Positions 41,931-64,000 of a stretch of 64,000 nucleotides of DNA are shown here, piece by piece; position 1 is the stretch's first letter; each line of letters opens with the position of its first letter. The position numbers and the translations under genes were made by a program. The stretch is taken from NCBI GenBank assembly GCA_963971535.1, contig OZ020589.1, positions 54,379,743-54,443,742 on the forward strand. The letters run 5' to 3'. Source of the stretch: Notolepis coatsorum (taxonomy: Eukaryota; Chordata; Actinopteri; Aulopiformes; Paralepididae). Under the pieces are notes generated by a model. The model did not search any database and was not told where the DNA came from. It worked only from the letters and a program-made list of their open reading frames with translations.

Positions 41931-42275
41931 ACCGCGGTCTCCAAGAGAACACTGAACAGCTACTTCCAACAGACTACTGATGGACCGACTCTGAATCATC
42001 ACACAAAAGCACCTTAAGTGACTTACACACCACAAGCACACTTATTACACACACACACACGTTGCTGCTATTTACACTATAGAATAATTTCTTCTTATAT
42101 ATATTTTTTAACCACTGTCTTTTACCTTGTATTGTATAGTTTGTATAGATCGTTGTATATTGTTGTCCACAAATCTACTACGGTTGAGGAGCCGGGAAAA
42201 ACAAGCATCTCACGTTTTTCTGAATGTATGTACGTTTAAAAAAAGACAACAAAAAATTATCTGAATCTGAATCCA
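41931..42275 (+). mobile_element. LINE-like 3' end fragment
   Basis: AT-rich sequence ending in AAAAAATTATCTGAATCTGAATC, that is, an A-rich stretch followed by a short tandem ATCTGA tail, typical of 3' ends of fish non-LTR retrotransposons. No reverse transcriptase sequence is visible, so only the 3' untranslated part seems present. Family not assigned. Confidence 0.4.
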
Positions 42276-42288
42276 GATCTGTCAAAAC

Positions 42289-42437
42289 TAGGGATGCTCG
42301 ATATTGGCTTTTTTACCGATACCGATATACCGATATTGTCCAACTCTTAATTTCCGATACCGATATCAACCGATATCACATTTTAATGCCGATATCGGCC
42401 GATGATGTCGGTAGGCCGATAATATCGGACATCCCTA
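42289..42437. mobile_element. 149-bp hAT-type MITE
   Basis: Terminal inverted repeats TAGGGATG / CATCCCTA enclose a highly self-complementary interior rich in CCGATATCGG-like motifs. Exact 8-bp target duplications GTCAAAAC lie at 42281-42288 and 42438-42445. No coding capacity. Confidence 0.88.
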
Positions 42438-42659
42438 GTCAAAACCCAGTGCATGTGTCTTCTTACTGTACACCTGCCAACACTCTCGTCTCCCTGGTCT
42501 CTCTCCTTCATTCTAACCCCGCTGTGCTCACTTTAGGTCATCTTGCTAATCTCCCAGGTTTCCCAAAATACATTATATTTTTAATTGAGTTGTATAAAGT
42601 GTATAAAGGCCTGTGGCAGATTTGTGTTGCTAGATTAGATTGAGAGACTTCTTCTACAC

Positions 42660-42765
42660 AACTCAGCATATCGCAATATATTTTTAATCGCAATACTATC
42701 GTATCGTGACTTAAGTATCGTGATAATATCGTATCGTGAGACCTCTGGTGATTCGCGTCCCTACT
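42660..42765. mobile_element. MITE fragment with ATCGTATCGTGA motifs
   Basis: Contains repeated ATCGTATCGTGA-like words and ends GATTCGCGTCCCTA, resembling one end of palindromic fish MITEs. A matching opposite end is not visible, so it is probably truncated. Confidence 0.45.
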
Positions 42766-42844
42766 AATCTCCTTCTTCTACACAACCTAGCGAGCCAGAG
42801 TGAAACTACTCGTTACTGTGTGTGATCAGCCTCCAACATGTTGA

Positions 42845-43078
42845 TAAGATGAGATGAGATGAGATATTCCTTCATTGATCCCCTTGGGGAAATTCAGGCA
42901 TCATAGCAGCATGGGGAGGGGGAGGGGGGATGGGAGGTACAGGTATGATCAGGGTGATAGTAGAAGACATAAATATAGGCAATCAAATTATAGTAAAGAT
43001 ACAAATAAGCCGTGTAAACAATATAATTAACTATGAATATAAGAATATGAGCAAGGAAACAGTGTAATCAAAGGTGCA
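42845..43078. mobile_element. retroelement-like fragment with (GATGA)n start
   Basis: A short GATGA/GAGAT repeat leads into CATTGATCCCCTTGGGGAAATTC, a short palindromic motif seen at ends of fish retroposons, followed by AT-rich sequence. No ORF. Assignment is tentative. Confidence 0.35.
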
Positions 43079-43282
43079 GATTGTATATCAGTTATATTGT
43101 TGTATATCAGTTATATTATACATTGTATATTAGTTATATTATACAGATTGTATGTCAGTTATAGTATACAGATTGTATATTAGTTATATTATACAGTTAT
43201 ATTATACAGATTGTATATTAGTTATATTATACAGATTGTATGTCAGTTATATTATACAGATTGTATATTAGTTATATTATAC
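43079..43282. repeat. AT-rich 25-bp minisatellite
   Basis: About eight imperfect copies of a 25-bp unit containing TTATATTATACAGATTG with variants TATATTAG and TATGTCAG. One copy is shortened near 43190. Confidence 0.88.
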
Positions 43283-44006
43283 CAGATGAGGACAAAGCTC
43301 CCAAAAAGAAAGAAGCATTTGTGCAAATGTCTAGGGCTGTACCGAAAATTATTATATATATATTGTTTTACATTCAAAGCTTCTATTGAAGTTTTCTAAT
43401 GAAGCTTCGAATGTCTGTCGTCATATTTTACGACGTAATCATATATATTTATTTTTATATCCTCAAACAAAATCCTCAATTTGAATAAAGTGATTAATCT
43501 GATTAAATTAGTCTTTTTATTTTATTAAATCAACTTTCTTTAATGAATATAAATCATCAGTTTCGTCAACATAAATAATGCAATAAGGGCACGGTTGGTA
43601 CGAAAGTGATGGTGACGTCTTGATGGAGCGCCGAGCGCCAAGCGGATGCAGATACATCATTTATGATCAATGTTTTATTTACATTTTTATGACGAGTCAT
43701 ATACTATTAATAGTATAATACTATAATATTAGTGTAGTCTAATCTTTATCTGCAACTGTGAAGAAAAACCCCATTGGTTTAAACAGAATGAATAGACACA
43801 TTAAAAATGTTCATAATAATTTGAATGTCAACGTGATGAATGAAGCTTGGAACTATTCATACAGGCCTACGAATTAGACTCCTCCTGGTGTGAAACACTT
43901 CCTATTTTGATGCTAAAGCGACATTAGCTACACCACACATTCTGTAGGCTATAGAGCAGATTCCTCTCCTCCCTCTCGTAAGAAACAGTGCAAGTAGCCT
44001 AATATT
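43283..44006. other. AT-rich intronic sequence with MITE remnants
   Basis: Near 43333 the sequence TAGGGCTGTACCGAAAATTA resembles the left end of a fish MITE and is followed by AAGCTTC/GAAGCTT-type inverted words. Beyond this no exon, intact transposon or RNA gene is recognised in the roughly 720 bp. Confidence 0.35.
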
Positions 44007-44019
44007 CGTGATTTGAGAT

Positions 44020-44477
44020 ATATATATATTTTTTGTTATCTTTTCCCCCCTTCTTTTTCCGTTTTTCTCCCCTCCCAATGTTAGTCGTTATGCCAATTCC
44101 CAATCCCCTTCCTGGTCGTTGCGCACTCTACCCCCTACCGTCGGTCACGACTCTGCTTGCTTCCTCCGACACATGTGTAGCCAGCCCACCTCTTCTTTTC
44201 ACCTGGCAGCGCGGACTCTCACTGGGGGAGTGTAACGTGTGGAAGGTCACACTACCTCTCCCAGATCCTTCCCTCGCTGTGCAGGCGCCCCGACCGAACT
44301 GTAGGAGTCACTGTTTACAACGACCAGGACCCACCCCACCGGCTTTCCCACCCGCTAACACTGCCAATTGTGTCAGTATGGACGGTCGACCAAGCCGGAG
44401 GCACCGCAGTCGGATTCGATCCCACTGGCTCTGTGGTGGTAGACAGACGCTTAGTCCGCTGCGCTACCCGGCCGCCC
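44020..44477 (-). mobile_element. tRNA-derived SINE
   Basis: Read on the minus strand the element starts GGGGCGGCCGGGTAGCGCAG, with an A-box-like segment (44455-44466 on the plus strand) and a B-box-like GGATCGAATCC (44412-44422) at tRNA-like spacing, the layout of an RNA polymerase III promoter. The body is about 458 bp with a T/C-rich plus-strand start, that is, an A/G-rich 3' tail. Exact 13-bp target duplications CGTGATTTGAGAT flank it at 44007-44019 and 44478-44490. It sits in the intron after local exon 13 of mast3. Confidence 0.85.
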
Positions 44478-44574
44478 CGTGATTTGAGATTTTAGTTAGT
44501 TCTTTCCACACCCTAATGTTAACAGGTAATGCTGCAATGGCCAAATATGGAAGAGGGAGCAACATTAGTCAGAC

Positions 44575-57521
<12,947 letters not shown>

Positions 57522-59313
57522 CTGAGGACACGGGTCAGAACAGGTCAGAACAGATCAGAACAGGTCAGAACAGGTCAGAACAGGTCAGAACCACAGCTCT
57601 CAGAGCGCTCGTACGCCTGAAACACACGGTCAGAACAGGTCAGAACAGGTCAGAACAGGTCAGAACAGATCAGAACAGGTCAGAACAGGTCAGAACAGGT
57701 CAGAACAGGTCAGAACCACAGCTCTCAGAGCGCTCGTACGCCTGAAACACACGGTCAGAACAGGTCAGAACAGGTCAGAACAGGTCAGAACAGGTCAGAA
57801 CCACAGCTCTCAGAGCGCTCGTACGCCTGAAACACACGGTCAGAACAGGTCAGAACAGGTCAGAACAGGTCAGAACCACAGCTCTCAGAGCGCTCGTACG
57901 CCTGAAACACACGGTCAGAACAGGTCAGAACCACAGCTCTCAGAGCGCTCGTACGCCTGAAACACACGGTCAGAACAGGTCAGAACCACAGCTCTCAGAG
58001 CGCTCGTACGCCTGAAACACACGGTCAGAACAGGTCAGAACCACAGCTCTCGGAGCGCTCGTACGCCTGAGGACACGGGTCAGAACAGGTCAGAACAGGT
58101 CAGAACCACAGCTCTCAGAGCGCTCGTACGCCTGAAACACACGGTCAGAACAGGTCAGAACCACAGCTCTCAGAGCGCTCGTACGCCTGAAACACACGGT
58201 CAGAACAGGTCAGAACCACAGCTCTCGGAGCGCTCGTACGCCTGAGGACACGGGTCAGAACAGGTCAGAACCACAGCTCTCAGAGCGCTCGTACGCCTGA
58301 AACACACGGTCAGAACAGGTCAGAACAGGTCAGAACCACAGCTCTCGGAGCGCTCGTACGCCTGAAACACACGGTCAGAACAGGTCAGAACAGGTCAGAA
58401 CCACAGCTCTCAGAGCGCTCGTATGCCTGAAACACACGGTCAGAACAGGTCAGAACAGGTCAGAACCACAGCTCTCAGAGCGCTCGTACGCCTGAAACAC
58501 ACGGTCAGAACAGGTCAGAACCACAGCTCTCAGAGCGCTCGTACGCCTGAAACACACGGTCAGAACAGGTCAGAACACAGCTCTCAGAGCGCTCGTACGC
58601 CTGAAACACACGGTCAGAACAGGTCAGAACCACAGCTCTCAGAGCGCTCGTACGCCTGAAACACACGGTCAGAATAGGTCAGAACCACAGCTCTCAGAGC
58701 GCTCGTACGCCTGAAACACACGGTCAGAACAGGTCAGAACAGGTCAGAACCACAGCTCTCAGAGCGCTCGTACGCCTGAAACACACGGTCAGAACAGGTC
58801 AGAACCACAGCTCTCAGAGCGCTCGTACGCCTGAAACACACGGTCAGAACAGGTCAGAACCACAGCTCTCAGAGCGCTCGTACGCCTGAAACACACGGTC
58901 AGAACAGGTCAGAACAGGTCAGAACCACAGCTCTCGGAGCGCTCGTACGCCTGAAACACACGGTCAGAACAGGTCAGAACCACAGCTCTCAGAGCGCTCG
59001 TACGCCTGAAACACACGGTCAGAACAGGTCAGAACCACAGCTCTCAGAGCGCTCGTACGCCTGAGGACCAGCAGACGGTCAGAACAGGTCAGAACACAGC
59101 TCTCAGAGCGCTCGTACGCCTGAGGACCAGCAGACGGTCAGAACAGGTCAGAACCACAGCTCTCGGAGCGCTCGTACGCCTGAGGACCAGCAGACGGTCA
59201 GAACAGGTCAGAACCACAGCTCTCGGAGCGCTCGTACGCCTGAGGACCAGCAGACGGTCAGAACACAGCTCTCGGAGCACTCGTACGCCTGAGGACCAGC
59301 AGACGGTCAGAAC
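57522..59313. repeat. exon-derived array with about 28 copied 3' splice sites
   Basis: Units of 55 bp plus multiples of a 10-bp CAGAACAGGT sub-repeat. Each contains a copy of the first 21 bases of mast3 local exon 1 (GCTCTCAGAGCGCTCGTACG plus C on the plus strand) joined to its acceptor. I count about 28 copies between 57600 and 59290. Most have TGTGTTTCAG as acceptor; two near 58060 and 58235 are identical to the real exon edge including GAGGACACGGG; those beyond 59050 have GGTCCTCAG. In mast3 sense, CTGAC words lie 12-25 nt upstream of each copied AG. Confidence 0.95.
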
Positions 59314-59561
59314 TAGGGGGTGTAACGATGCGACCTCACAACGATTAATTTCTATTGCGATTATTCAGGCAACGATTCAATGCATCATGAAATCTCTTCA
59401 TTTGACCACGATTCGATTCGATTCGATACATTTTTGATACATTTTCTATCAGTTTCTATCATTTCGATTATAATCGATTGTGACTTTTTCAAATCGATGC
59501 AGTTGAATCGTCACATTAGAATCGATGCATTTCGATTAATCGATGCGTTGTCACACCCCTA
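59314..59561. mobile_element. 248-bp palindromic MITE
   Basis: Ends TAGGGGGTGTAACGATGCGA and the complement of TAGGGGTGTGACAACGCAT form imperfect terminal inverted repeats; the interior is full of CGATTCGATT and AATCGAT words. The flanking 8-mers GTCAGAAC and GTAATAAC agree in 6 of 8 positions, a possible decayed target duplication. Confidence 0.7.
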
Positions 59562-59569
59562 GTAATAAC

Positions 59570-59760
59570 AGAACTACAGCCGCTGAGCCCTGTACGGAGA
59601 TTTCCCGAGCACACCTTCATATTAACCTTTGTATTATGTACAAAGTACATTTTGGTTATATTGCATACTACGTGCATGTTGGAGCCATATTGCTTATTAT
59701 TTAAATGTTTTCTTTTTGACCATCGTGTGTATTCTATATTGTGTATATATTTATTATAAT
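59570..59760. other. AT-rich sequence upstream of the hammerhead-like motif
   Basis: About 190 bp, no ORF of note. It may belong to the same element as the hammerhead-like motif that follows. Confidence 0.3.
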
Positions 59761-59761
59761 T

Positions 59762-59835
59762 GCAGCCTGGAACATACGTCCATCAACACTGACGAAGGAA
59801 CACATTGGTTCCGAAACATGTATGTTCCAGGCTGC
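59762..59835 (+). ncRNA. hammerhead-ribozyme-like motif, possible Penelope-like element remnant
   Basis: CTGACGA (59789-59795) matches the hammerhead core CUGANGA. A 5-bp stem II, GGAAC (59797-59801) with GTTCC (59808-59812), is closed by a 6-nt loop, then GAAAC (59813-59817) gives the second core strand. A short stem I could pair AACA (59785-59788) with TGTT (59823-59826), with a GUA cleavage triplet at 59820-59822 and a very small stem III. The motif is also enclosed by a perfect 16-bp inverted repeat (59762-59777 with 59820-59835). Minimal hammerheads of this kind are known from Penelope-like retroelements. No reverse transcriptase is seen nearby. Self-cleavage is unproven. Confidence 0.45.
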
Positions 59836-60194
59836 GATTAAAACATTGAATCTGAGAGAGCTGGTCCGGCTTCCTGCTTCCTTCTACTTAATCTTCGGGA
59901 TCTCAGCGCCCAGTGTCAGACATTGTGAGCGCGGTCTAACTCGACTTTGTATATATTTATAATGAAACGGAATCATTTTGGTCATTTGGAATGATTGCTT
60001 CCCCTATTGGTATGGAAATTGAGGCCTAATGGTTCGCTGATTAATGATAATTATCAGGTGGTTAATTACCAGGTGTTTAAAGTGGATGTCTACCGGGAAC
60101 AAGGGCGGTTTTGATTTGGAAAAGACGGGACAATCATACAGTTTTTCGACCACCACACCAAACACACCACACACACGCAGCAACCACAGTTTAA
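59836..60194. other. intergenic or intronic sequence, nothing recognised
   Basis: About 360 bp of low-complexity-free sequence without a convincing ORF, exon or repeat family. Probably still within a mast3 intron because upstream exons are beyond the window. Confidence 0.3.
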
Positions 60195-60297
60195 TATTCA
60201 CAGTTTGTTGCATTTTTTTAGTCTACCAATAGTCGACTAATGGCAAATTTTGGCCAATCATAGTCGACCATCCAAATCCTTAGTCGGGGACAGCCCT
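60195..60297. mobile_element. MITE end fragment (GTCGAC words, GGGACAGCCCTAG end)
   Basis: Contains AGTCTACCAATAGTCGACTA, TAGTCGACCATCC and ends TTAGTCGGGGACAGCCCTAG, resembling the right end of a fish hAT-type MITE. The left end is not seen. Confidence 0.5.
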
Positions 60298-60636
60298 AGT
60301 ATTGTGCTGTGCATCCTATGCTTGGAGATCGATGGGATCACAATAAACAACATCTGAACTTGATACGACTCAACTGAATTAATTGTTGGCTGGAAAAGGT
60401 GCGTCTGAAAAGTTTTACCCCGTTCTGATCGCGGCTGATGACGTCTGGGATTTGCCGATACAGTGCGTACGAGGTCAAAGCATTCCACGGTATGTTTCAG
60501 CAAATGATCTCCAGAATAGCTTAAAGGGTCAAGTTCAGAATGTTGGAACCCCAAGGGTCAGAAGTACACACCAATCAGAAGAGCCACCACGGAAAAAAGG
60601 CGACTCCTATGGTCTCCCGTCGCCTGTACTCAGGGC
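60298..60636. other. sequence without recognised feature
   Basis: About 340 bp; short overlapping frames on both strands show no domain. The last 8 bases (60629-60636) are the left target duplication of the next element. Confidence 0.3.
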
Positions 60637-61180
60637 CAGGGGTGTAAAGTACTTACTTGTACTTCGCTACAATACTCAAGTACTGTCTTGGGGGATTTGT
60701 ACTTTACTCAAGTATTATTAGGTTTGTATACTTGTACTTTTACTCAATTACATTTCAGAGAAAAAAGACAAGACCTACACAATACTACATACAAATCTTG
60801 CAGGTCCAACTATTTAAATTAGTATATTTGTTTCTCTGGCCGAACTAACGTTATTAATCCTGCGGCCGCACTTTATTTAAAAACAGCCAATCAAATCCCC
60901 ATCAATGGAAAATGAACCCGCCCATACCCATGCTGATTGGTCCTTGTGCAAGACTATATCGGGGATCTTTGATTAAACACCTGCTATCAGAAGAATAGAC
61001 AGTCAGAACAATAGTTTTTACTTTTACTTTAGTACTTAAGTACGTTTAAAAGTAGAAACCCTTTGACTTGTACTCAAGTGTGTTTTTAGCCAGATACTCT
61101 GACTTTTACTTGAGTACGATTTTGAGACGGTACCCATACTTTCACTTAAGTATAATTTCTGGGTACTTTTTCCACCCCTG
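60637..61180. mobile_element. 544-bp non-autonomous hAT-like element
   Basis: Starts CAGGGGTGTAAAGTACTT and ends with the complement of CAGGGGTGGAAAAAGTACCC, giving imperfect inverted repeats, with many TACTTGAGTA-like subterminal words. Exact 8-bp target duplications CTCAGGGC lie at 60629-60636 and 61181-61188. No transposase. Confidence 0.92.
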
Positions 61181-61272
61181 CTCAGGGCCGACTGATTCCA
61201 CACTGCTCACCCCGCTCTGACTACCTCCAACGCTGACTCGACATGTCAGAATGCCCTTAGCCCGATGTTAGC

Positions 61273-61752
61273 CTAGGGCTGGGCGATAAAACAATAACGA
61301 TAATTATTGCGATGTATTTTAATAATCGATAATAAAAAATTTGATTTTTTTTATTTTTTATTCAGAGACAGTGGACAGACTTGTCTTTCTTGCCTGCAAC
61401 TTAAAGTAATGGCTTTGCTTGTCCAAATGACAATACTGACCAAATTGAGATTTATTTTTCTCTTGTCCATTTATTTTGTTTGCTTTCTAATTTAAAATAA
61501 ATTTTGAAACCATCTGTACACAGTAGAGTAGGCTATGTGTGCTAGCAGAGCTAGTCTCCAGTCACGAGTCACGGTGCACATGTGCGTTGGTTTGTCCACC
61601 AAAAAAGCGTCAAAAGATAGAAGAGAAACTAGCAGAGCTGTTCAACTCCCCTGGAGCCACAGCCAGCTTTTTGGTACTTTCGCTTTCAAACCAGCTGCAG
61701 CCTGATAACTGGAGTGTGAGGGGCTGTAACACTAATAAAAAATATCGCTAAT
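61273..61752. mobile_element. truncated MITE-like sequence (TAGGGCTGGGCGATAA start)
   Basis: The left end TAGGGCTGGGCGATAAAACA and ATAATTATTGCGAT words are typical of a common fish MITE group. A matching right end is not intact; the last related word is AATATCGCTAA near 61745. Interior origin unknown. Confidence 0.45.
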
Positions 61753-62418
<666 letters not shown>

Positions 62419-63724
62419 CTGTTGTGAAGGGCCAGATTAAACCGAATATATATATTTATTTATATATATATATTTAATTGTATTTGTATATTCTCTAATA
62501 TTCCCTGATATCCCTTGTATATTCCTTGTACAATATGCATTGAATATCCATTCTAGCCTACTGAACATCCCATAATAGTCTCCATTCTACTATTGGTCGA
62601 GACCTTGGTGCCAGGCTGCCATACCCCCCAGACCCAGTTCAAACGTACCGCTCAACATGTACGAACAAGTCCTAGTTCCGCGTAGGAATCTGGCTACCGC
62701 ACCACTAACGGTACTATTTGTTCATAGTGCGTATATATACTGCGCTACTAAAGTAGGACTTCCTTTTTAGTCCAGTTTCTTACCCTCCAATAGAGTGACA
62801 GACGTAAAGCCTCCCCGCGACGCCACGTGTGGGAGTAAGGCCAAGTTCGGCCTACCATCGGTATTGAGACATCGTGTATATTAATATTTGAATAGTCATA
62901 TTTGGCACTATATCGTCGAGTTGGACGTAGTCTATTAAGCTAATAATAGTCTATTCATATGTAGTGCTTCGTGCGGTGAGAATACTATCGTACCCATCGT
63001 TTCGGGCAGAGAACTGGCTGCTTATCCAGGGTGGCCGACCCCATGTGAGGCTGCACCCGAGGAGCCCCAGAGCCGACGAGCGAGTGGACCTGCATACCGG
63101 ATTATTCTACCGACGACAGCCCGCCTTCCCAGGCACGGATTATGCTTTGTATACAGTGATTATTCTATGGATAAAGACCAACACTGCCGTGTGTTGGAAA
63201 CCCCCCCCCGGAGAGGACGACAGGTGAGGAGACGCTCTACACGACGAGGTCGCTTCACGTCTCTCCATCGTGGACCGAAGGAAGCCGGCCCACAGAGAGT
63301 CCAACTGCTTTCATCTGTGGATCGAGGATCGCTGAGGCACCGAGCCGCACAACCGTGGGTTCTCCCAGGATACCCTCGGCCAGACGGATACAGCCAGACT
63401 CTACCCCCCCCCCCCCCCTTTCTCCAGTTGTCTTACAAGCGACCGGAATTCCCCCCTAGTGTATCCAGTTCTATAATCATTAAAGTATCATTGCTATTAT
63501 TCCTTAACTATTCCAGGTCGTATATGTACCACCTGCGCCTTCAGAGATTGGACATTCTCTATTGATATACCGACGAATACTCTTGCCATAAAAGTGCATA
63601 CTAATTCCCATTCATAAATGTGATTGATTTGATTAAGTGCTTGCTCTACACACCATCGCTGTGTAGAAATAAAGACCTATTTCTAATTCGTACATTTGTG
63701 TTGGATCCGTTTCATCTACGTGAC
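62419..63724 (+). mobile_element. putative 5' LTR of an LTR retrotransposon
   Basis: About 1.3 kb that could start TGTTGTGAAGGGCC and end CTACGTGACA, that is TG...CA ends. It contains AATAAAG near 63669, about 55 bp before the proposed end, as expected for an R region. Downstream come a leader with GGTCCTTCGAGCCGGA and an ORF. Boundaries are uncertain because the second LTR is outside the window. Confidence 0.4.
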
Positions 63725-63908
63725 AGTGTTCATCATAATATATTTATGCCGAGTACTGGGTGGCAGAATATTAAGTACAAAGGTAGTGGTAGTAAGTATC
63801 ATATCTAGTAATACAGTCAGGGAATTGTACCCCTTAGGTCGTTGGTCCTTCGAGCCGGAGGGTAATTAGTGTAATATTAATATAGTGTTATTAATATTGA
63901 AATGGCCT
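63725..63908 (+). other. putative retrotransposon leader
   Basis: About 180 bp between the proposed LTR and the ORF start. It includes TTGGTCCTTCGAGCCGGAGG, a motif I associate with leaders of fish and insect LTR elements such as BEL/Pao. A primer binding site could not be assigned. Confidence 0.35.
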
Positions 63909-64000
63909 ATGATGAACACTCCACGAAACGATCCTCCTAACCAACGCCCGCAGCGCGAACGACGGCTCCCTCAGTACTTAGAGGCTTACGCTGTCAGTCA
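63909..64000 (+). CDS. start of a putative retrotransposon ORF (gag-like), partial
   Basis: An ATG at 63909 opens a frame that runs to the window end (30 codons): MMNTPRNDPPNQRPQRERRL then PQYLEAYAVS. The basic stretch followed by RRLPQYLEAY resembles the N-terminal RxxPxYLxDY motif of LTR-retrotransposon polyproteins in fish. Too short to name the family. The plus-strand orientation is opposite to mast3. Confidence 0.4.
   Translation, partial: MMNTPRNDPPNQRPQRERRLPQYLEAYAVS

Noticed and set aside
44412..44477. Functional tRNA gene
   Set aside because: A- and B-box-like sequences are present, but the piece is the head of a 458-bp element with target duplications, so it is a SINE.
58423..59280. 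ORFs with repeating PETHGQNRSE or [20 protein letters not shown]
   Set aside because: They are read-through of the exon-derived array on either strand, not in the exon's coding frame.
62964..63565. Overlapping plus-strand ORFs rich in Arg and Pro
   Set aside because: They lie within the proposed LTR, have no recognisable domain and contain a poly-C run; more likely non-coding.

Overview
The window looks like nuclear DNA of a teleost fish. It carries 13 well-supported coding exons of one vertebrate gene on the minus strand, a MAST-family kinase that most resembles MAST3. The rest is mostly tandem repeats and fish-type mobile elements: hAT-like elements with 8-bp target duplications, a piggyBac-like element flanked by TTAA, a tRNA-derived SINE, several non-LTR retrotransposon 3' ends, and the start of an LTR element. 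The species cannot be named from the sequence alone.

Layout. Bases 23-41300 are one minisatellite of about 41 kb made of 25-bp and 32-bp units in higher-order blocks, interrupted near its right end by a 1.2-kb hAT-like element (40052-41265). From 41300 to 44570 come a TG microsatellite, LINE- and MITE-like pieces, a small AT-rich minisatellite and a SINE. From 44575 to 57521 lie the 13 mast3 exons. Their splice phases join without a break into 567 codons: the DUF1908 region, the complete Ser/Thr kinase domain and the start of the Ser-rich linker. Introns hold LINE fragments, hAT-like elements, a piggyBac-like element and several unrelated minisatellites. Bases 57522-59313 are an array built from the 3' splice site and first 21 bases of the exon beside it. 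From 59314 to 64000 are MITEs, a hammerhead-ribozyme-like motif, a hAT-like element, an AAT microsatellite and a putative LTR retrotransposon whose first ORF runs off the window.

Because mast3 is read right to left, its C-terminal half (PDZ domain) must lie left of position 1 and its N-terminal exons right of 64000. The first 22 bases of the window, directly after a CTTACAG acceptor on the minus strand, can be read in the correct phase as the start of the next exon. If so, the 41-kb array fills the intron after exon 13 and ends exactly at the next exon's acceptor.

The most notable pattern is that several unrelated tandem arrays in this gene abut 3' splice sites, and in three of them each relevant unit, read in the sense of mast3, looks like a small 3' splice site (branchpoint-like CTTAAT or CTGAC, a pyrimidine-leaning stretch, then CAG or TAG). 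This suggests repeated local amplification of acceptor regions and hundreds of decoy acceptors within one kinase gene. Exon numbers here are local to the window.
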